The notes below the pieces were generated by a model. The model did no database searches. It was not told the origin of the DNA and saw only the letters and a list, made by a program, of their open reading frames with translations. The position numbers were made by a program, and so were the translations under genes. 37,442 nucleotides of DNA from Thermodesulfobacteriota bacterium (GTDB lineage Bacteria > Desulfobacterota > DSM-4660 > Desulfatiglandales > Desulfatiglandaceae). Below, in pieces: positions 24,084 to 34,200 of this stretch (positions within the stretch are counted from its first letter, which is position 1; each line of letters begins with the position of its first letter). The stretch is taken from assembly GCA_028278625.1 (NCBI GenBank), contig JANQDY010000081.1:1-37442 (forward strand), read 5' to 3'.

Positions 24084-25589
24084 ATGACGCTATCCATCGA
24101 ATTCAATAAAATAGAGTTTGCGTATGACGCTTCGGAGGAACCGTTGTTTCAAAATCTAACGCTCCATATCCCCACCGGCTGGACCGGGGTTGTCGGGGCA
24201 AACGGAGCCGGTAAAACAACTTTTCTGAAACTGGCCACAGGACTTCTGGCGCCCCTGGCGGGACGCGTTGCCTCGCCGCCAAGGGTGCTGTACTGCTCCC
24301 AACGGATGGAGGCGCCGCCGGAAGAGCTTCCGGCATTCATGGAAAGTTTTGAGAAATCCGCAATGGTATTGAAGGGCCGGCTCAGGGTCGAGGCCGACTG
24401 GCCCGGGCGCTGGTCCACCCTGTCCCATGGGGAGCGCAAACGGGCACAGATCGGGGTTGCGGTCTGGGCGGCGCCGGATGTGCTGGCGGTGGATGAGCCA
24501 ACCAACCATGTGGATGCGGAGGCAAGGGATTTATTGGTTGCAGCGCTCCGCTCCTTTACGGGGATCGGACTTCTGGTGAGCCACGATCGGTCACTTCTGG
24601 ATCTCCTGTGCACCCGGACAATTTTCATTGATTCGCCGGAGGTCATTATGCGGAAAGGGGGATATTCCAAAGGGCAGCGGATAGCCGAAGGGGAGTGCGC
24701 GGCGATTCGAAAAAAACGGGAATCGGCGAAACGGAAGTTTAACCGGTTGCGGCGGGAGGCCGGAAAACGTCGGGATTTGGCCAACCGGAGCGACAAAAGG
24801 CGTTCCAAGGGCTCCATTTCGAAAAAGGATCACGATGCCAAACAGAAAATCGATGCTTCCCGCTTGACCGGAAAAGACGGTGTGGGCGGAAAACTACTTC
24901 GCCAGCTGGAGGGACGCCTCGACCTGGCCCGTAAGGAGATGGAAACAACCCGGGTTAAAAGGGAAAACCGAATGGGAATCCGGCTTCCGGGAGGAAGGTC
25001 CCACCGGGATCTACTTCTGAATATGCCGGAGGGATTTCTTTCCCTGGGTTGCGAAATGCGGCTTTCGTATCCCGCGTTGTATATCAAACCCGATGACCGG
25101 ATCGGCATTACGGGGCGGAACGGATCGGGGAAAAGCACCCTGGTGCGGAACCTGTTGCCGTATTTCAATGCTCCGGAATCGCGTATCACCTTCGTCCCAC
25201 AGGAGATCGAACTGGCCCGGTCCCGGGAGATCCTGGCCCAGGTCCGAGCCCAATCTCCGGAGCAGAAGGGGAAGCTCATGACCATCATCAGCCGCCTGGG
25301 CTCCAGGCCGGATCGTCTCCTTATGAGTACCACTCCGAGCCCCGGGGAGATCCGAAAACTTCTCCTGGCCCTGGGGATGAGCCGGGAACCGTACATCATC
25401 GTCATGGACGAGCCAACCAACCACATGGACCTGCCCTCCATAGAATGTCTGGAGGCGGCGCTATCCCAGTGCCCCAGTGCTTTGCTGCTCATAAGTCATG
25501 ATCAGCGGTTCCTGGAGCGCCTGACCCGTCAGGCATGGCATATTTCCAGCAAGGCAGCCGGTGGTTTCAGGCTCGAGATCGGTGAATAA
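24084..25589 (+). CDS. ABC-F family ATPase
   Basis: ATG 24084 is chosen because GGGAG lies 6 bases ahead; the frame is open back to 23958, but that would translate through the terminator hairpin. The 501-residue protein has two ABC domains without membrane helices. Domain 1: GANGAGKTT, signature LSHGERKRA, Walker B VLAVDEPTNH. A basic linker follows (about residues 195-300, rich in Lys/Arg, with KRRSKGSISKKDHDAK). Domain 2: GRNGSGKST, degenerate signature TPSPGEIRKLL, Walker B IIVMDEPTNHMD. ABC-F proteins act on ribosomes, and some protect them from antibiotics. Which subgroup this is cannot be told by eye. It sits apart from metabolic genes, in the defence-type region. Confidence 0.88.
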   Translation: MTLSIEFNKIEFAYDASEEPLFQNLTLHIPTGWTGVVGANGAGKTTFLKLATGLLAPLAGRVASPPRVLYCSQRMEAPPEELPAFMESFEKSAMVLKGRLRVEADWPGRWSTLSHGERKRAQIGVAVWAAPDVLAVDEPTNHVDAEARDLLVAALRSFTGIGLLVSHDRSLLDLLCTRTIFIDSPEVIMRKGGYSKGQRIAEGECAAIRKKRESAKRKFNRLRREAGKRRDLANRSDKRRSKGSISKKDHDAKQKIDASRLTGKDGVGGKLLRQLEGRLDLARKEMETTRVKRENRMGIRLPGGRSHRDLLLNMPEGFLSLGCEMRLSYPALYIKPDDRIGITGRNGSGKSTLVRNLLPYFNAPESRITFVPQEIELARSREILAQVRAQSPEQKGKLMTIISRLGSRPDRLLMSTTPSPGEIRKLLLALGMSREPYIIVMDEPTNHMDLPSIECLEAALSQCPSALLLISHDQRFLERLTRQAWHISSKAAGGFRLEIGE

Positions 25590-25776
25590 CCTCTTGATTC
25601 GCCGAAGCAGGGATCATTTGCATTTTTCATATGCAATGCGCATCGTGTACGAAATTCGTGGCGTTCGATCCTGTTCGGGCGGGATTGAGCCGAAGAGCGG
25701 GGTGACACTTTGTTTTCTGAAAGGGTAGGAAGCGTTTCATTGGAGCCGTTCAAAACCAGGGGATTTTGACGCAACG

Positions 25777-28290
25777 TTATTTTTCCAATTCCGTTTTGAG
25801 GGCCATGCCCAGTTTTTTGAGCGTTAATGGTTTTCTCAGGAATTGACCCGCACCCAATGCTTGTGCTTTCATCACCTCATCCGTTTCTGCAAATCCACTC
25901 AGAATAATCGCTTTTTGCCGGGGATGAATTTTTATGATCCTTTCGTATGTTTCGCGGCCGTTTATCCCGGGATCCATTATCATGTCAAGAAGAACGATAT
26001 CCATGGAATGGTCTTTCAAATATTCGACCGCTTCTTCTCCCCCTGAAACGGCGGTGGATTGATAGCCCAATAAATCCAACATATTGCAGGTTATTTCTCT
26101 CTGATTTTCCATATCATCCACGACCAACACCATTTCTCCCTTTCCCTTGCAGTCATCCAGGGAAACGAACAAACCATTCTTTGCCATTTCATTTCGGGAT
26201 ATTGGAAAGTACAGTCTGAAATCGGTACCCTTATCACCGCTGGAAATGTCAACGTACCCGTCATGGTCTTGAACAATGTTCCATACCACGGATAACCCCA
26301 GCCCCGTACCGCTTCTGCCCATGATTTTTTTGGTGAAAAAGGGTTCGAATATTCTCTCCAGATGATCGGGAGATATGCCCAGTCCGTCATCATGAACACC
26401 GAGTACGACGTATTCACCTATCTTAACATCTTCATATCCCTTTATGGGTCTATCGACATAGCGGTTTGCGGTTGTTATCGTAATGACGCCCTTATCCTCA
26501 ATTGCTTCCAGAGCGTTTACGACCAGATTCATAACGACTTTTCTGATGTGAATGGGAGAGCCTTTAATATTCATTAGGCCCTTATCCAGAAGGGTTCTGA
26601 CTTTTGTGCCGGAATGAAATCGTTCGGCTTTCTCAAACTCAGGCGAGGCCAGGTATTCTTTGACAATGTCATTCAGGTTCAGGGTTTCCTTGGGCGATGC
26701 AACCCCACGCGCGATGGTTAAAAGATCCTGAACAATGGCCACGGCCCTGTTCCCTGACGCCTGTATGGTCTGGATAGGCTTTCTAAGTTTGCTGTCTTCA
26801 GGGAGATTTATCAGGAGTAGGTCGGGGTAACTGACAATCCCGGATAGCACGTTATTCAAATCGTGTGCAACTCCACCCGCCAGGAGTCCCAGAGATTCCA
26901 TTTTCCTTGATCTTGCAAGCTTCTCTTCGCTTTCCCGCAACTTGTATAGCGCAAGCTTGTGATCCGTAATGTCCTGATTCGCCCCAATCACTCTGGTTGT
27001 CTTACCGTCAACATCCTTTACAACAAAAAACCGGACAGTGATATATCCGACGGATCCGTCGGGATACAGTATCCGGTGTTCCAGTTTTCGGCTATAATGG
27101 GGATCATCTGTTTCAACGGCTTTCCTGGTTTCCTCCCTTATAATGCTCCTGTCTTCGGGATGTACAAAGCGTTGGGTATATTCCTCCGATGACATTTTGT
27201 ACCCGCCGACCTCGTTGGCGCTGGTTCTGAAAATGTTGTAAAAATAGTCATTAAACAGAAAGAGATCCTTGGACACATCATATTCCCAAGGGCCGAGATA
27301 GGCCATTTCCACGGCATTGGCCAGTTGACCCTGCAATTTCTTCTGCTTTTCCGTATCACGCTTACGATTCGTAATATCCCGAATAATAACCGACAGATTC
27401 CCTTGGTTTGACCTGGGATTGAATAGAGATCCGGTCAGCTCGCCATAAAACCGGGATCCGTCTTTTCGTTTCATGAGAAGTTCAAGATTTTTTGCATGAT
27501 GTCCCTCCTTAACGGCTTTTCCGAACTTCTGTATGGCAATGGGTACGGAGGATTCGTCCAAGAATTCAATGAAATGATGGCCAACCATTTGGTCGGGTTG
27601 AAATCCGAATAGCTGCTCGGATGATGGCGACACATAGCTGATAACGCCATTGACCCCGGTCAGCGCGATCACATCGGATGATTGTTCGGCAATGGAACGA
27701 AACTTCTGTTCACTGTCCCGAAGCGCCTCTTCCGTCAGTTTGTGCTCCGTGATTTCCAGGATTATGCCATTCCATCTTGTGTCACTGTTCGATTGTAATT
27801 CCGGGCGGGATATGCAGTCGTACCAGCGAATCTCTCCATCCACAACAAGGCGGAGTACTTCTCTACAAGGCTTCAGCGTCTCCGCCGATCGTTTAACCGA
27901 GGACTCGAATCTCTCTCGATCACCCGGATGGATCTTCTCTATTATCAGGTTTGAATCGCCCATGAGATCTTCCGGTGAAATACCGAACAGCTCTTTTGAA
28001 GCGGCGTTCACATATGGAAAAGAAAAAGTCCCGTCCGGATGCATTGCGAACTGGTATATCATGCCGGGAATATTCTCTTCCAGACGGCGATATTTTTCTT
28101 CGCTGTTATTAAACGCGGTTTCGGTCTCCTTTTTTGAATCGATATGTGCATTCAGAACCTCAACCATCCGGTTGATTGAATGGATGAGCTTGTCAATCGC
28201 ATCATTTTTACCGGAAGGATTTAATCTTTCGGAAGTATCACCGCCGATGGCTTTTTGAAGGATTTCATCTATTCTTTTAATCCGATTCAT
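25777..28290 (-). CDS. Hybrid sensor histidine kinase with three PAS domains and a receiver
   Basis: An 837-residue protein. The N-terminus (about 1-55) resembles a HAMP-type coiled segment but no transmembrane helix precedes it, so the kinase is probably cytosolic. Three PAS/PAC units lie near 60-185, 190-312 and 325-455, each ending in a motif like ILEITEHK, IIRDITNRK or ANQDITDHK. The HisKA region has GGVAHDLNNVLSG with the phospho-His near 475; the HATPase domain has NLVVNALEAI, DDGLGISPDHLERIFEPFF and GTGLGLSVV. A C-terminal receiver (about 718-835) has VLVVDD and phospho-acceptor LLDMIMDP near 766, and the Lys of RKPLTLKKL. It has no cognate regulator gene next to it. Signal unknown; PAS1 may bind a heme, flavin or small ligand. 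Confidence 0.93.
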   Translation of the reverse strand: MNRIKRIDEILQKAIGGDTSERLNPSGKNDAIDKLIHSINRMVEVLNAHIDSKKETETAFNNSEEKYRRLEENIPGMIYQFAMHPDGTFSFPYVNAASKELFGISPEDLMGDSNLIIEKIHPGDRERFESSVKRSAETLKPCREVLRLVVDGEIRWYDCISRPELQSNSDTRWNGIILEITEHKLTEEALRDSEQKFRSIAEQSSDVIALTGVNGVISYVSPSSEQLFGFQPDQMVGHHFIEFLDESSVPIAIQKFGKAVKEGHHAKNLELLMKRKDGSRFYGELTGSLFNPRSNQGNLSVIIRDITNRKRDTEKQKKLQGQLANAVEMAYLGPWEYDVSKDLFLFNDYFYNIFRTSANEVGGYKMSSEEYTQRFVHPEDRSIIREETRKAVETDDPHYSRKLEHRILYPDGSVGYITVRFFVVKDVDGKTTRVIGANQDITDHKLALYKLRESEEKLARSRKMESLGLLAGGVAHDLNNVLSGIVSYPDLLLINLPEDSKLRKPIQTIQASGNRAVAIVQDLLTIARGVASPKETLNLNDIVKEYLASPEFEKAERFHSGTKVRTLLDKGLMNIKGSPIHIRKVVMNLVVNALEAIEDKGVITITTANRYVDRPIKGYEDVKIGEYVVLGVHDDGLGISPDHLERIFEPFFTKKIMGRSGTGLGLSVVWNIVQDHDGYVDISSGDKGTDFRLYFPISRNEMAKNGLFVSLDDCKGKGEMVLVVDDMENQREITCNMLDLLGYQSTAVSGGEEAVEYLKDHSMDIVLLDMIMDPGINGRETYERIIKIHPRQKAIILSGFAETDEVMKAQALGAGQFLRKPLTLKKLGMALKTELEK

Positions 28291-28548
28291 TTTCTCACCC
28301 TGCTACCGGGAAAGGACACTATTCAATTCAATTCCTTTATCCAATTTGGCGCGTGCTTTGGCCCTATTGATCGGTAACACCCGCATATTCAATATGGTTA
28401 TCGTTCCGGGCTTTGAGGGCGGGGTTTGCTCCTATTTTTCAGCATCGGTCATTGCGCCTCTCTTCTTTTATACACCCAAAGTGAAAAAATACACGTTCTT
28501 TTTCGCGACATTCACCGTGATACCGGCACTCATGAACCAATTTTTCTG

Positions 28549-28704
28549 ATGGAAACCATCACCATGATGAACCGCTACGATCTGGAACCGTTGAAAAGCA
28601 TCGCCAAATATCTTGCCGGTTTCGAGGGGGTAAAAATGCCCCGTTATGAGCGTCCCACGGCCACACCCAGAGCCATGCTTGAAAAATTTGAAAAAGCCGG
28701 GTAA
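28549..28704 (+). other. Short open frame, possible C-terminal remnant
   Basis: From ATG 28549 the frame gives 51 residues (MNRYDLEPLKSIAKYLAGF, ending RAMLEKFEKAG) that look protein-like. There is no ribosome site, and it ends 55 bases before the acyl-CoA dehydrogenase start. It may be the tail of a lost enzyme gene. I do not recognise it. The rest of 28291-28759 shows nothing further beyond the kinase's upstream region. Confidence 0.25.
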
Positions 28705-28759
28705 AGCAAAGAATAAACAGCGGAGCTGACCACCTAAAATAGAGAAGAGGAGAGCGTGG

Positions 28760-29905
28760 ATGGATAGAATATATACTGAGGAGCATCAACTTTTTCGAGA
28801 TACATTCAGAAAGTTTGTGGCCAAAGAGGTGACACCCTATGTTCCAAAATGGGAAGAGGAAAGGGCCGTTCCGCGAGATCTTTGGCTCAAAATGGGTGAA
28901 TACGGTTTCTTGTGTCCCTGGCTCCCCGAAAAATACGGAGGACTTGACCTGGGGTTTGAGTATTCGGTGATCATCAACGAAGAATTGATTCGGGGAGACG
29001 GTTTTGGGGTAGGTGTTCCCCTTCACAGCGATGTGGCGGTCCCCTATATCTCCAGTTACGGAAACGATGCCGTAAAAGAGCGCTGGCTCCCCGGTTGCGC
29101 CTCGGGAGAGGTCATTACGGCCATCGGGCTCACCGAACCCAATGCCGGTTCTGATCTGGCGGCCATACGCACCAGGGCGGTCCGGAATGGAGATTCCTAC
29201 GTGATCAACGGCCAGAAAACCTTTATCACCAACGGCTTTTTTGCGGATCTGATCGTTTTGGCCGTCAAAACCAGCCCCGAAGCCGGTCATCGCGGTATCA
29301 GTCTGATCCTGGTGGACAAGGATGCTCCTGGCTTTACCCGCGGCAGAAAGCTGGAAAAAATGGGGTACCACATGCAGGACACGGCGGAACTCTTTTTTGA
29401 GGATTGCCGGGTTCCCGCATCCAATCTTCTGGGGGAAGAAAACAAAGGCTTTAAATACATGATGGAAAAGCTCCAGAGGGAGCGGCTGGAAGTCTGCATC
29501 AAATGTCAGGTGAACGCGGAGGAAGCGCTAAAAGAGGGGCTGGAATACGCCAAAATCCGTGAAGCCTTTGGCCGGCCCATCGGGAATTTTCAGAATACCG
29601 CCTTTACCTTGGCGGAAATGGCCACCGAAGTCAAAATGGGCCGGGTCTTTCTGGATAAACTCATTTTGGACCACATAGAGGGAAAAGACATCGTACAGGA
29701 AGTATCCATGGCCAAATACTGGCTCGGCGAGATGGTGAACCGGATCGCGTACCGGGCGGTTCAGATTCACGGCGGCTACGGCTACATGGAGGAGTACCGC
29801 ATCTGTCGGATTTACCGTGATGTGCGGGCTCTGTCTATTTTTGCGGGCACCAGTGAGATCATGAAACTGATCATCAGCCGGAACTTGGGACTTCATCCCC
29901 AATAG
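28760..29905 (+). CDS. Acyl-CoA dehydrogenase
   Basis: A full-length 381-residue acyl-CoA dehydrogenase with GAGGAG 7 bases before ATG 28760. N-terminal helical domain with PWLPEKYGGLDLG; middle domain with GLTEPNAGSDLAAIRTRA, VINGQKTFITNGFFADL and VPASNLLGEENKGF; C-terminal helical domain with REAFGRPIGNFQ, QIHGGYGYMEEYRICRIYRD and FAGTSEIMKLIISR. The catalytic Glu of MCAD (in YEGT) is Ala here. As in isovaleryl- and long-chain-type enzymes, the base is then expected on the earlier helix, near KEGLEYAK. It oxidises an acyl-CoA to the 2,3-enoyl-CoA and passes electrons to ETF. No ETF or beta-oxidation gene adjoins it. The best substrate class cannot be read. Confidence 0.93.
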   Translation: MDRIYTEEHQLFRDTFRKFVAKEVTPYVPKWEEERAVPRDLWLKMGEYGFLCPWLPEKYGGLDLGFEYSVIINEELIRGDGFGVGVPLHSDVAVPYISSYGNDAVKERWLPGCASGEVITAIGLTEPNAGSDLAAIRTRAVRNGDSYVINGQKTFITNGFFADLIVLAVKTSPEAGHRGISLILVDKDAPGFTRGRKLEKMGYHMQDTAELFFEDCRVPASNLLGEENKGFKYMMEKLQRERLEVCIKCQVNAEEALKEGLEYAKIREAFGRPIGNFQNTAFTLAEMATEVKMGRVFLDKLILDHIEGKDIVQEVSMAKYWLGEMVNRIAYRAVQIHGGYGYMEEYRICRIYRDVRALSIFAGTSEIMKLIISRNLGLHPQ

Positions 29906-29971
29906 CGGTAGACCGTTATCACCAAGGCCGAACCGCCACCTGGTACGGACAACATGGTTCTTCATGTTGGC

Positions 29972-30002
29972 GTGCTTTGCGGCTCTCACGGCCGAAAGCA
30001 CG
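29972..30002. terminator. Stem-loop between convergent genes
   Basis: GTGCTTTGCGGC and GCCGAAAGCAC form an 11-base-pair hairpin with one bulged base and a loop of about 7 bases, midway between the converging acyl-CoA dehydrogenase (ends 29905) and the exported protein gene (ends 30040). No clear T-run follows on either strand, so it may be a bidirectional but imperfect terminator. Confidence 0.45.
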
Positions 30003-30039
30003 ACGGTGCCTTGCCGGAATGTACTGACCTCAGTCTGCG

Positions 30040-30501
30040 CTAACTGTTCAGGCAGAAACGGAAATCCCAATTGCCATAATAGTCGCACGTCGTCTCATTC
30101 CAGGTTCCGTTCAGCGCTTGGGTGTGTTGAACAACGGTGACTTTGGCCTCGCTGGTATCGACATTAAAATCAAAATCGTAAGAATAGTAAAGAAACATCC
30201 CGGACGAAGTGCCTGTCAAGTTGAAAGACTTTATAGTGCCGTCCGTTTCCAGATCGCCGCCACCGGTGAGGGCGACCGGTTGGCAACCGTCGCATAATGG
30301 CAGCAGCGCCGCCTCCATATTAACGGACCCACCTGTATTTTGAAATTTTATGAACAGGTTGAAAGGCGTTGCTTCTCCCGTACAATCGCTATATCCCGTG
30401 AAGGTCACGTACACGTATTCCCATTCAGCACTCTGGGCGGGTACTGCCGCTAAAGCCATAACCATCACCGACAGCACTGCAAAAAAAGCCTTTTTCATCA
30501 T
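30040..30501 (-). CDS. Exported small beta-rich protein, paralogue A
   Basis: A 153-residue protein with a clear signal peptide (MMKKAFFAVLSVMVMALAAVPAQSA, cleavage near residue 25). The mature part is a Gly/Thr-rich, probably all-beta domain: EYVYVTFTGY, ALTGGGDLETDG, SFNLTGTSSG, YDFDFNVDTSEAKVTVV and WDFRFCLNS at the end. It is a close tandem paralogue of the protein at 30758, but has five mature Cys against one there. I do not recognise the family. AGGAGAGAGG lies before the start. A consensus-like promoter stands about 100 bases upstream. It is probably secreted or periplasmic. Confidence 0.75.
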   Translation of the reverse strand: MMKKAFFAVLSVMVMALAAVPAQSAEWEYVYVTFTGYSDCTGEATPFNLFIKFQNTGGSVNMEAALLPLCDGCQPVALTGGGDLETDGTIKSFNLTGTSSGMFLYYSYDFDFNVDTSEAKVTVVQHTQALNGTWNETTCDYYGNWDFRFCLNS

Positions 30502-30611
30502 CCTCTCTCCTTTATCTTCATGGGTGTAAGAATGTTCCCGGCCGCGTTTTGGGTTCCTTCATAAAGGATCAAAATTACGGTAACATTTCAGAGACGTTAC
30601 GGTTTTGTAAT

Positions 30612-30639
30612 ACTATACGAAAAAAGTAGGAAAGGTCAA
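30612..30639 (-). promoter_or_regulatory. Candidate sigma-70 promoter for exported paralogue A
   Basis: On the minus strand TTGACC (30639-30634), a 16-base spacer and TATAGT (30617-30612) form a good promoter about 110 bases before the start at 30501. Paralogue A can therefore be expressed apart from paralogue B and the large gene before it. Confidence 0.6.
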
Positions 30640-30757
30640 CATCCCGAAGTGCGTTGCGCGAGGGGGTCGCCGACAAAGCAATTTGCCTTATGGGAGGATC
30701 CACGCTCGAAACCGTCATCCAAATACCCAGCCGGAAGTACCTGTCTGAGTATGGACA

Positions 30758-31216
30758 CTAACTGTTCAGGCAGAAACGGAAATCCCACGTGCCATGAAAG
30801 ACGTACGTACTCTTATCCCAACCTCCGGAAATGGATTGGACATATGAAACGATGGTAACTTTGGACTCGCTGGTAACGACATTAAAGTCAAAATCGTAAG
30901 TGGCGTAACGAAGAGCACCGGATGAAGTACCGGTCAAGTTGAACGACTTTATGGAGCCGTCCGTTTCAAGATCGCCGCCACCTGTGAGACCTACCGGTTG
31001 GAAATCTTCCTTTGCCAAAAGCGTCCCCTGCATATTAACGGACGTGCCCGTCGTCTGGAACTCAATGAACAGGCCGAAAGGGACTTCTCCCACATCCTCG
31101 TTATATCCCGTAAAGGTCACATAGGCATATTCCCATTCAGCACACTGGGCGGGCACTACTGCTAACGCCATAACCATCACCGAAAATAGGACAAAAAGAA
31201 CCTTTTTTATCATCAT
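30758..31216 (-). CDS. Exported small beta-rich protein, paralogue B
   Basis: A 152-residue protein with signal peptide (MMIKKVLFVLFSVMVMALAVVPAQCA). The mature part matches paralogue A almost throughout (YVTFTGY, LTGGGDLETDGSIKSFNL, TGTSSG, YDFDFNV, WDFRFCLNS). Differences cluster in loops: SDCTGE becomes NEDVGE, PLCDGC becomes AKEDF, and TTCDYYG becomes STYVFHG, so the extra Cys of A are absent. It starts 49 bases after the large secreted protein ends, on the same strand, and may be co-transcribed with it. Signal-peptide end VPAQC-A could look like a lipobox, but the usual L-x-x-C is missing. Function unknown. Confidence 0.75.
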   Translation of the reverse strand: MMIKKVLFVLFSVMVMALAVVPAQCAEWEYAYVTFTGYNEDVGEVPFGLFIEFQTTGTSVNMQGTLLAKEDFQPVGLTGGGDLETDGSIKSFNLTGTSSGALRYATYDFDFNVVTSESKVTIVSYVQSISGGWDKSTYVFHGTWDFRFCLNS

Positions 31217-31265
31217 CTCTCCTTTTTATTCATGGGTCTAAAACATGTTCCCAGCCGCTTTGCCG

Positions 31266-34200
31266 CTACCTCGCACGAATGTCTTCACACTGTAAACGGT
31301 TACCGTATGCCAGCCAAAGGGCTTTGACGGTTCCATCGGTTCCGGCATCACACCGCCAAGGCGTGGTCATCCATATGTGTGCCGATCCATGCCAGCCATC
31401 CTCGATCAGGATATTGGTCGTGAGCTCGGTTTTGGGCGGCATACCGTTACACAAACGGGGCGAGGCGATCGCGGCCCTTTCCACTTGAAGTTCCAATCTC
31501 AGGATGTTGTTTTCCTTTATGGTGACGTTCACACGCACTTCAGGATCCCCTTGCTCGGTCTTAAACACGGCCCTGTTCATGGTCGAACCGGGTTCCGGTT
31601 CGAGCTCAAGACCGGCCGTTTCCGGTACCAGCCTGGTCCTCATTTCTTCAAGCAGGGTCCGTATGGTCAACCGGGCCGTGCTCAAATCGAGGGGCTCAAT
31701 CAGCTGAAACTCGCCAGTGAGACGCACCATGCCATTGTCCCATTCTGAAGCCATGCCCGTGACCGTACCCGTCAGGCAAATTGGCACTAGGGGCGGACAG
31801 ACAACGACATCCACCGTACCGAGGGTCTCCGTGGCACCGTCCATGGGATGGGCCTGCACGAAGATCGGTCGCAGTCCACACGCCTTGGGCTGAAACGGCA
31901 CGGCAAACGAGTACGATTCCTCGGCCCCTATGTGAGAGATGATCTCCTGGTCGAAGGCTTTGCCGCCGTCATCCGGATCGCCATCGTAGAAAAAGAGGGT
32001 GATATTGTTCACACTTCCGCCATATGCTTTCAGAACGCCCCGTACTTCCACACGGCCATATCTCTCTGCCACTTCCGGCGTGGCGATCAGATCTTCAAGC
32101 ACCAGCTCCGATATTCCCGATGCCTTTTCGGGATTCTCTTTGGGGGCAACGAAAAGGGCCTGCTTGTAAAGGCCCACATTGTTGCTGTAGTGTTCGATGG
32201 GCGCCTGCCCGATGTCGATCAATCTTCCCGGAATCTCCGTTAACCCGTGACCGGGCATCTCTTTAACCAGGTCTCCGATCTGGTCCTCCATCCACACAAC
32301 CACCCAGAATACCAGGTACCTGCCCGTTTCAGCCGCCGTTGGCGTGAAGGTCGTCTTGGCAATTGTCCAATTGGGCTTGCCGATGCTCCCCGGGTTCGGA
32401 TCGTTGAATGCGGGAATCGGGTACAGAACCACTTCATCGATCAGGAAGGCATCCGCCAGCGGGTCGACACCATGCCATTCTTGGCCATAAAAACGCACGT
32501 GCACCCGGGTTCCTTCCGGCATCTCCGTAAGGCTGTAGTTGTATACGCGCACCCGGAGATCGACTTCCTCCTCCTCGCGGAGCCGCATCAACTGAGGCCC
32601 CGCCCCTTTTGAATCGGAGGGCGTGATCAAAAGCCCTTTCATCCAGTAGAATTGGCTGGTCCAGGGTTCGCTCGGATCGGGCTTGTTGTAGACGGTACAC
32701 TGCTCCGCCACGGCTCCCGCCACGGGCAGGCAGTTGGAAGGAAGCTTTTCATATTGTCTGTTTCTTCCCTCGAAACCCCACCGGGCCGGGTGGTTTAAAG
32801 CCACGTCCGGCTTCGGGTACCCCGTTTCCCACCACGCTCCGCCGTTCATCGTCGGATCGGCGGTAAACGCGGTCTGCAGTTGCCCCGGCCCCTGGAAATC
32901 GGTCCCCAGCGAGATCTCCTGCAGGGTCCCAACGGGTGCACTTTGCCCGAAAACGAAGGTCTGGGCTGAATACTGGTACAGATTGGGCGTCTTGAAATCT
33001 GCCTTCTTTGTCACCCCCACGCCGGTCGATGCGCCCAAATCCTGGGACTCTGAGTTCAGCGTGCTGAGAGATTTGCTGGTGTGCAGTGACAACGTGGCTT
33101 TACCGCCCGCGCTGCCGCCCTCGAAAGTGGCCTCGCCCGAGGCCGAGACCGAGGTGTCAAAGGCGTATGTGGATGTCTGCCCCACAGTCTTATTCTCGCC
33201 CTGTCCCTTGGTCCAGTTGGCATGCTCCACCCGGATCGAGGAATCGGTTGCCCACTCGGTCGGGTTTTCGCTCGTGTAGGGAGAAAAGCTTGGCTGCCTC
33301 AGCTTGAGCTGCGCCAGATCCCACGGGTACGAAAGCACGTTGCCCGGCTCGTGCACCGGCTGGAACCACTCCAGGGTCGCGCCGTTGATCTCCGTCCGCA
33401 CAATCCGGTCCGGTCCCGAGAACTGTACATAGAGGGGGAGTTCCTGGTCAGCTTCGCATTCCGGGTTCCCTTGCGGGCAGGCCGTTTCCCCGAGCACCCG
33501 ATAGTAGTAGACGTTGAACGTGGAGCTGGTATACCACACTTGGTCACCGTAGAGGGTCTCTACCGATACATCGAATTCCTCGGTTTCGTAGGTGTCGTAC
33601 TTCTTGTCCACGAATCCCTTGCTCGACTGCTCGGCGGAGAACTTGAAGCTCTCCGAAACCGAGTCAATGTGAGGAATGCCGAAGGTCACAGAACCCTCAA
33701 CGGTTTCTTTGGTGGAGAATGCGTAGCTGGTGGTTCCCTTGCGCGACGACTGATCCTGTTGTGTCACTTTGGTCTCGTAGGATGCGAAATACTCCGCCGG
33801 AACGACTGAGAAGTTGAACTCCTCGGGACTGGATGTTCCGGCCGGTGTGATCCAATCCACGTGTGAAGGGGGCATGCCCAGAATGACCGACGGCTGGCTG
33901 TGACTGCTCACCCGGACGATCTCCGGTTTGCCCAGCGACAGGGATTTGCCCTGCAGATCCCCCACCGCCAGTCCGTATGGGAGCGCCGTGTCCAAGGCTC
34001 CCACGTCGGTCACCGACGCTTTGGAAATTTTAAAGTTGTCCGGGTCCACGGAAACGATCATGACTCTGGCGGAGCCCCCGTCGGCATAGAGCGCCGCAAT
34101 CTGCGGATCGAAACCCCGGGGCCCTTCCAAGGACGTCGGGTTGAAGCGGCCGATCTTCGCTGCCAAGACCTCCCAGTTTCCCTGGGGGATCTGAACATCC

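Larger units (their letters stand above)
30040..31258 (-). repeat. Tandem gene duplication including 5' flanks
   Basis: Coding units A (30040-30501) and B (30758-31216) are tandem copies, and the homology extends into the 5' flank. Upstream of B (31217-31258) and upstream of A (30502-30543), both strands read alike on the minus strand: GCGGC, GGGAACAT, ACCCATGAA, then an AGGAGAGA ribosome site. The gap between copies has an additional promoter not found before B. Confidence 0.7.

Noticed and set aside
28346..28549. 67-codon hydrophobic plus-strand frame between the kinase and the acyl-CoA dehydrogenase
   Set aside because: No ribosome site and no family resemblance; hydrophobicity arises from a T-rich stretch.
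30758..31216. Paralogue B as a lipoprotein because of Cys near the signal peptide end
   Set aside because: The residues before the Cys (VPAQ) do not form a normal lipobox, and the close paralogue has Ser at that site.
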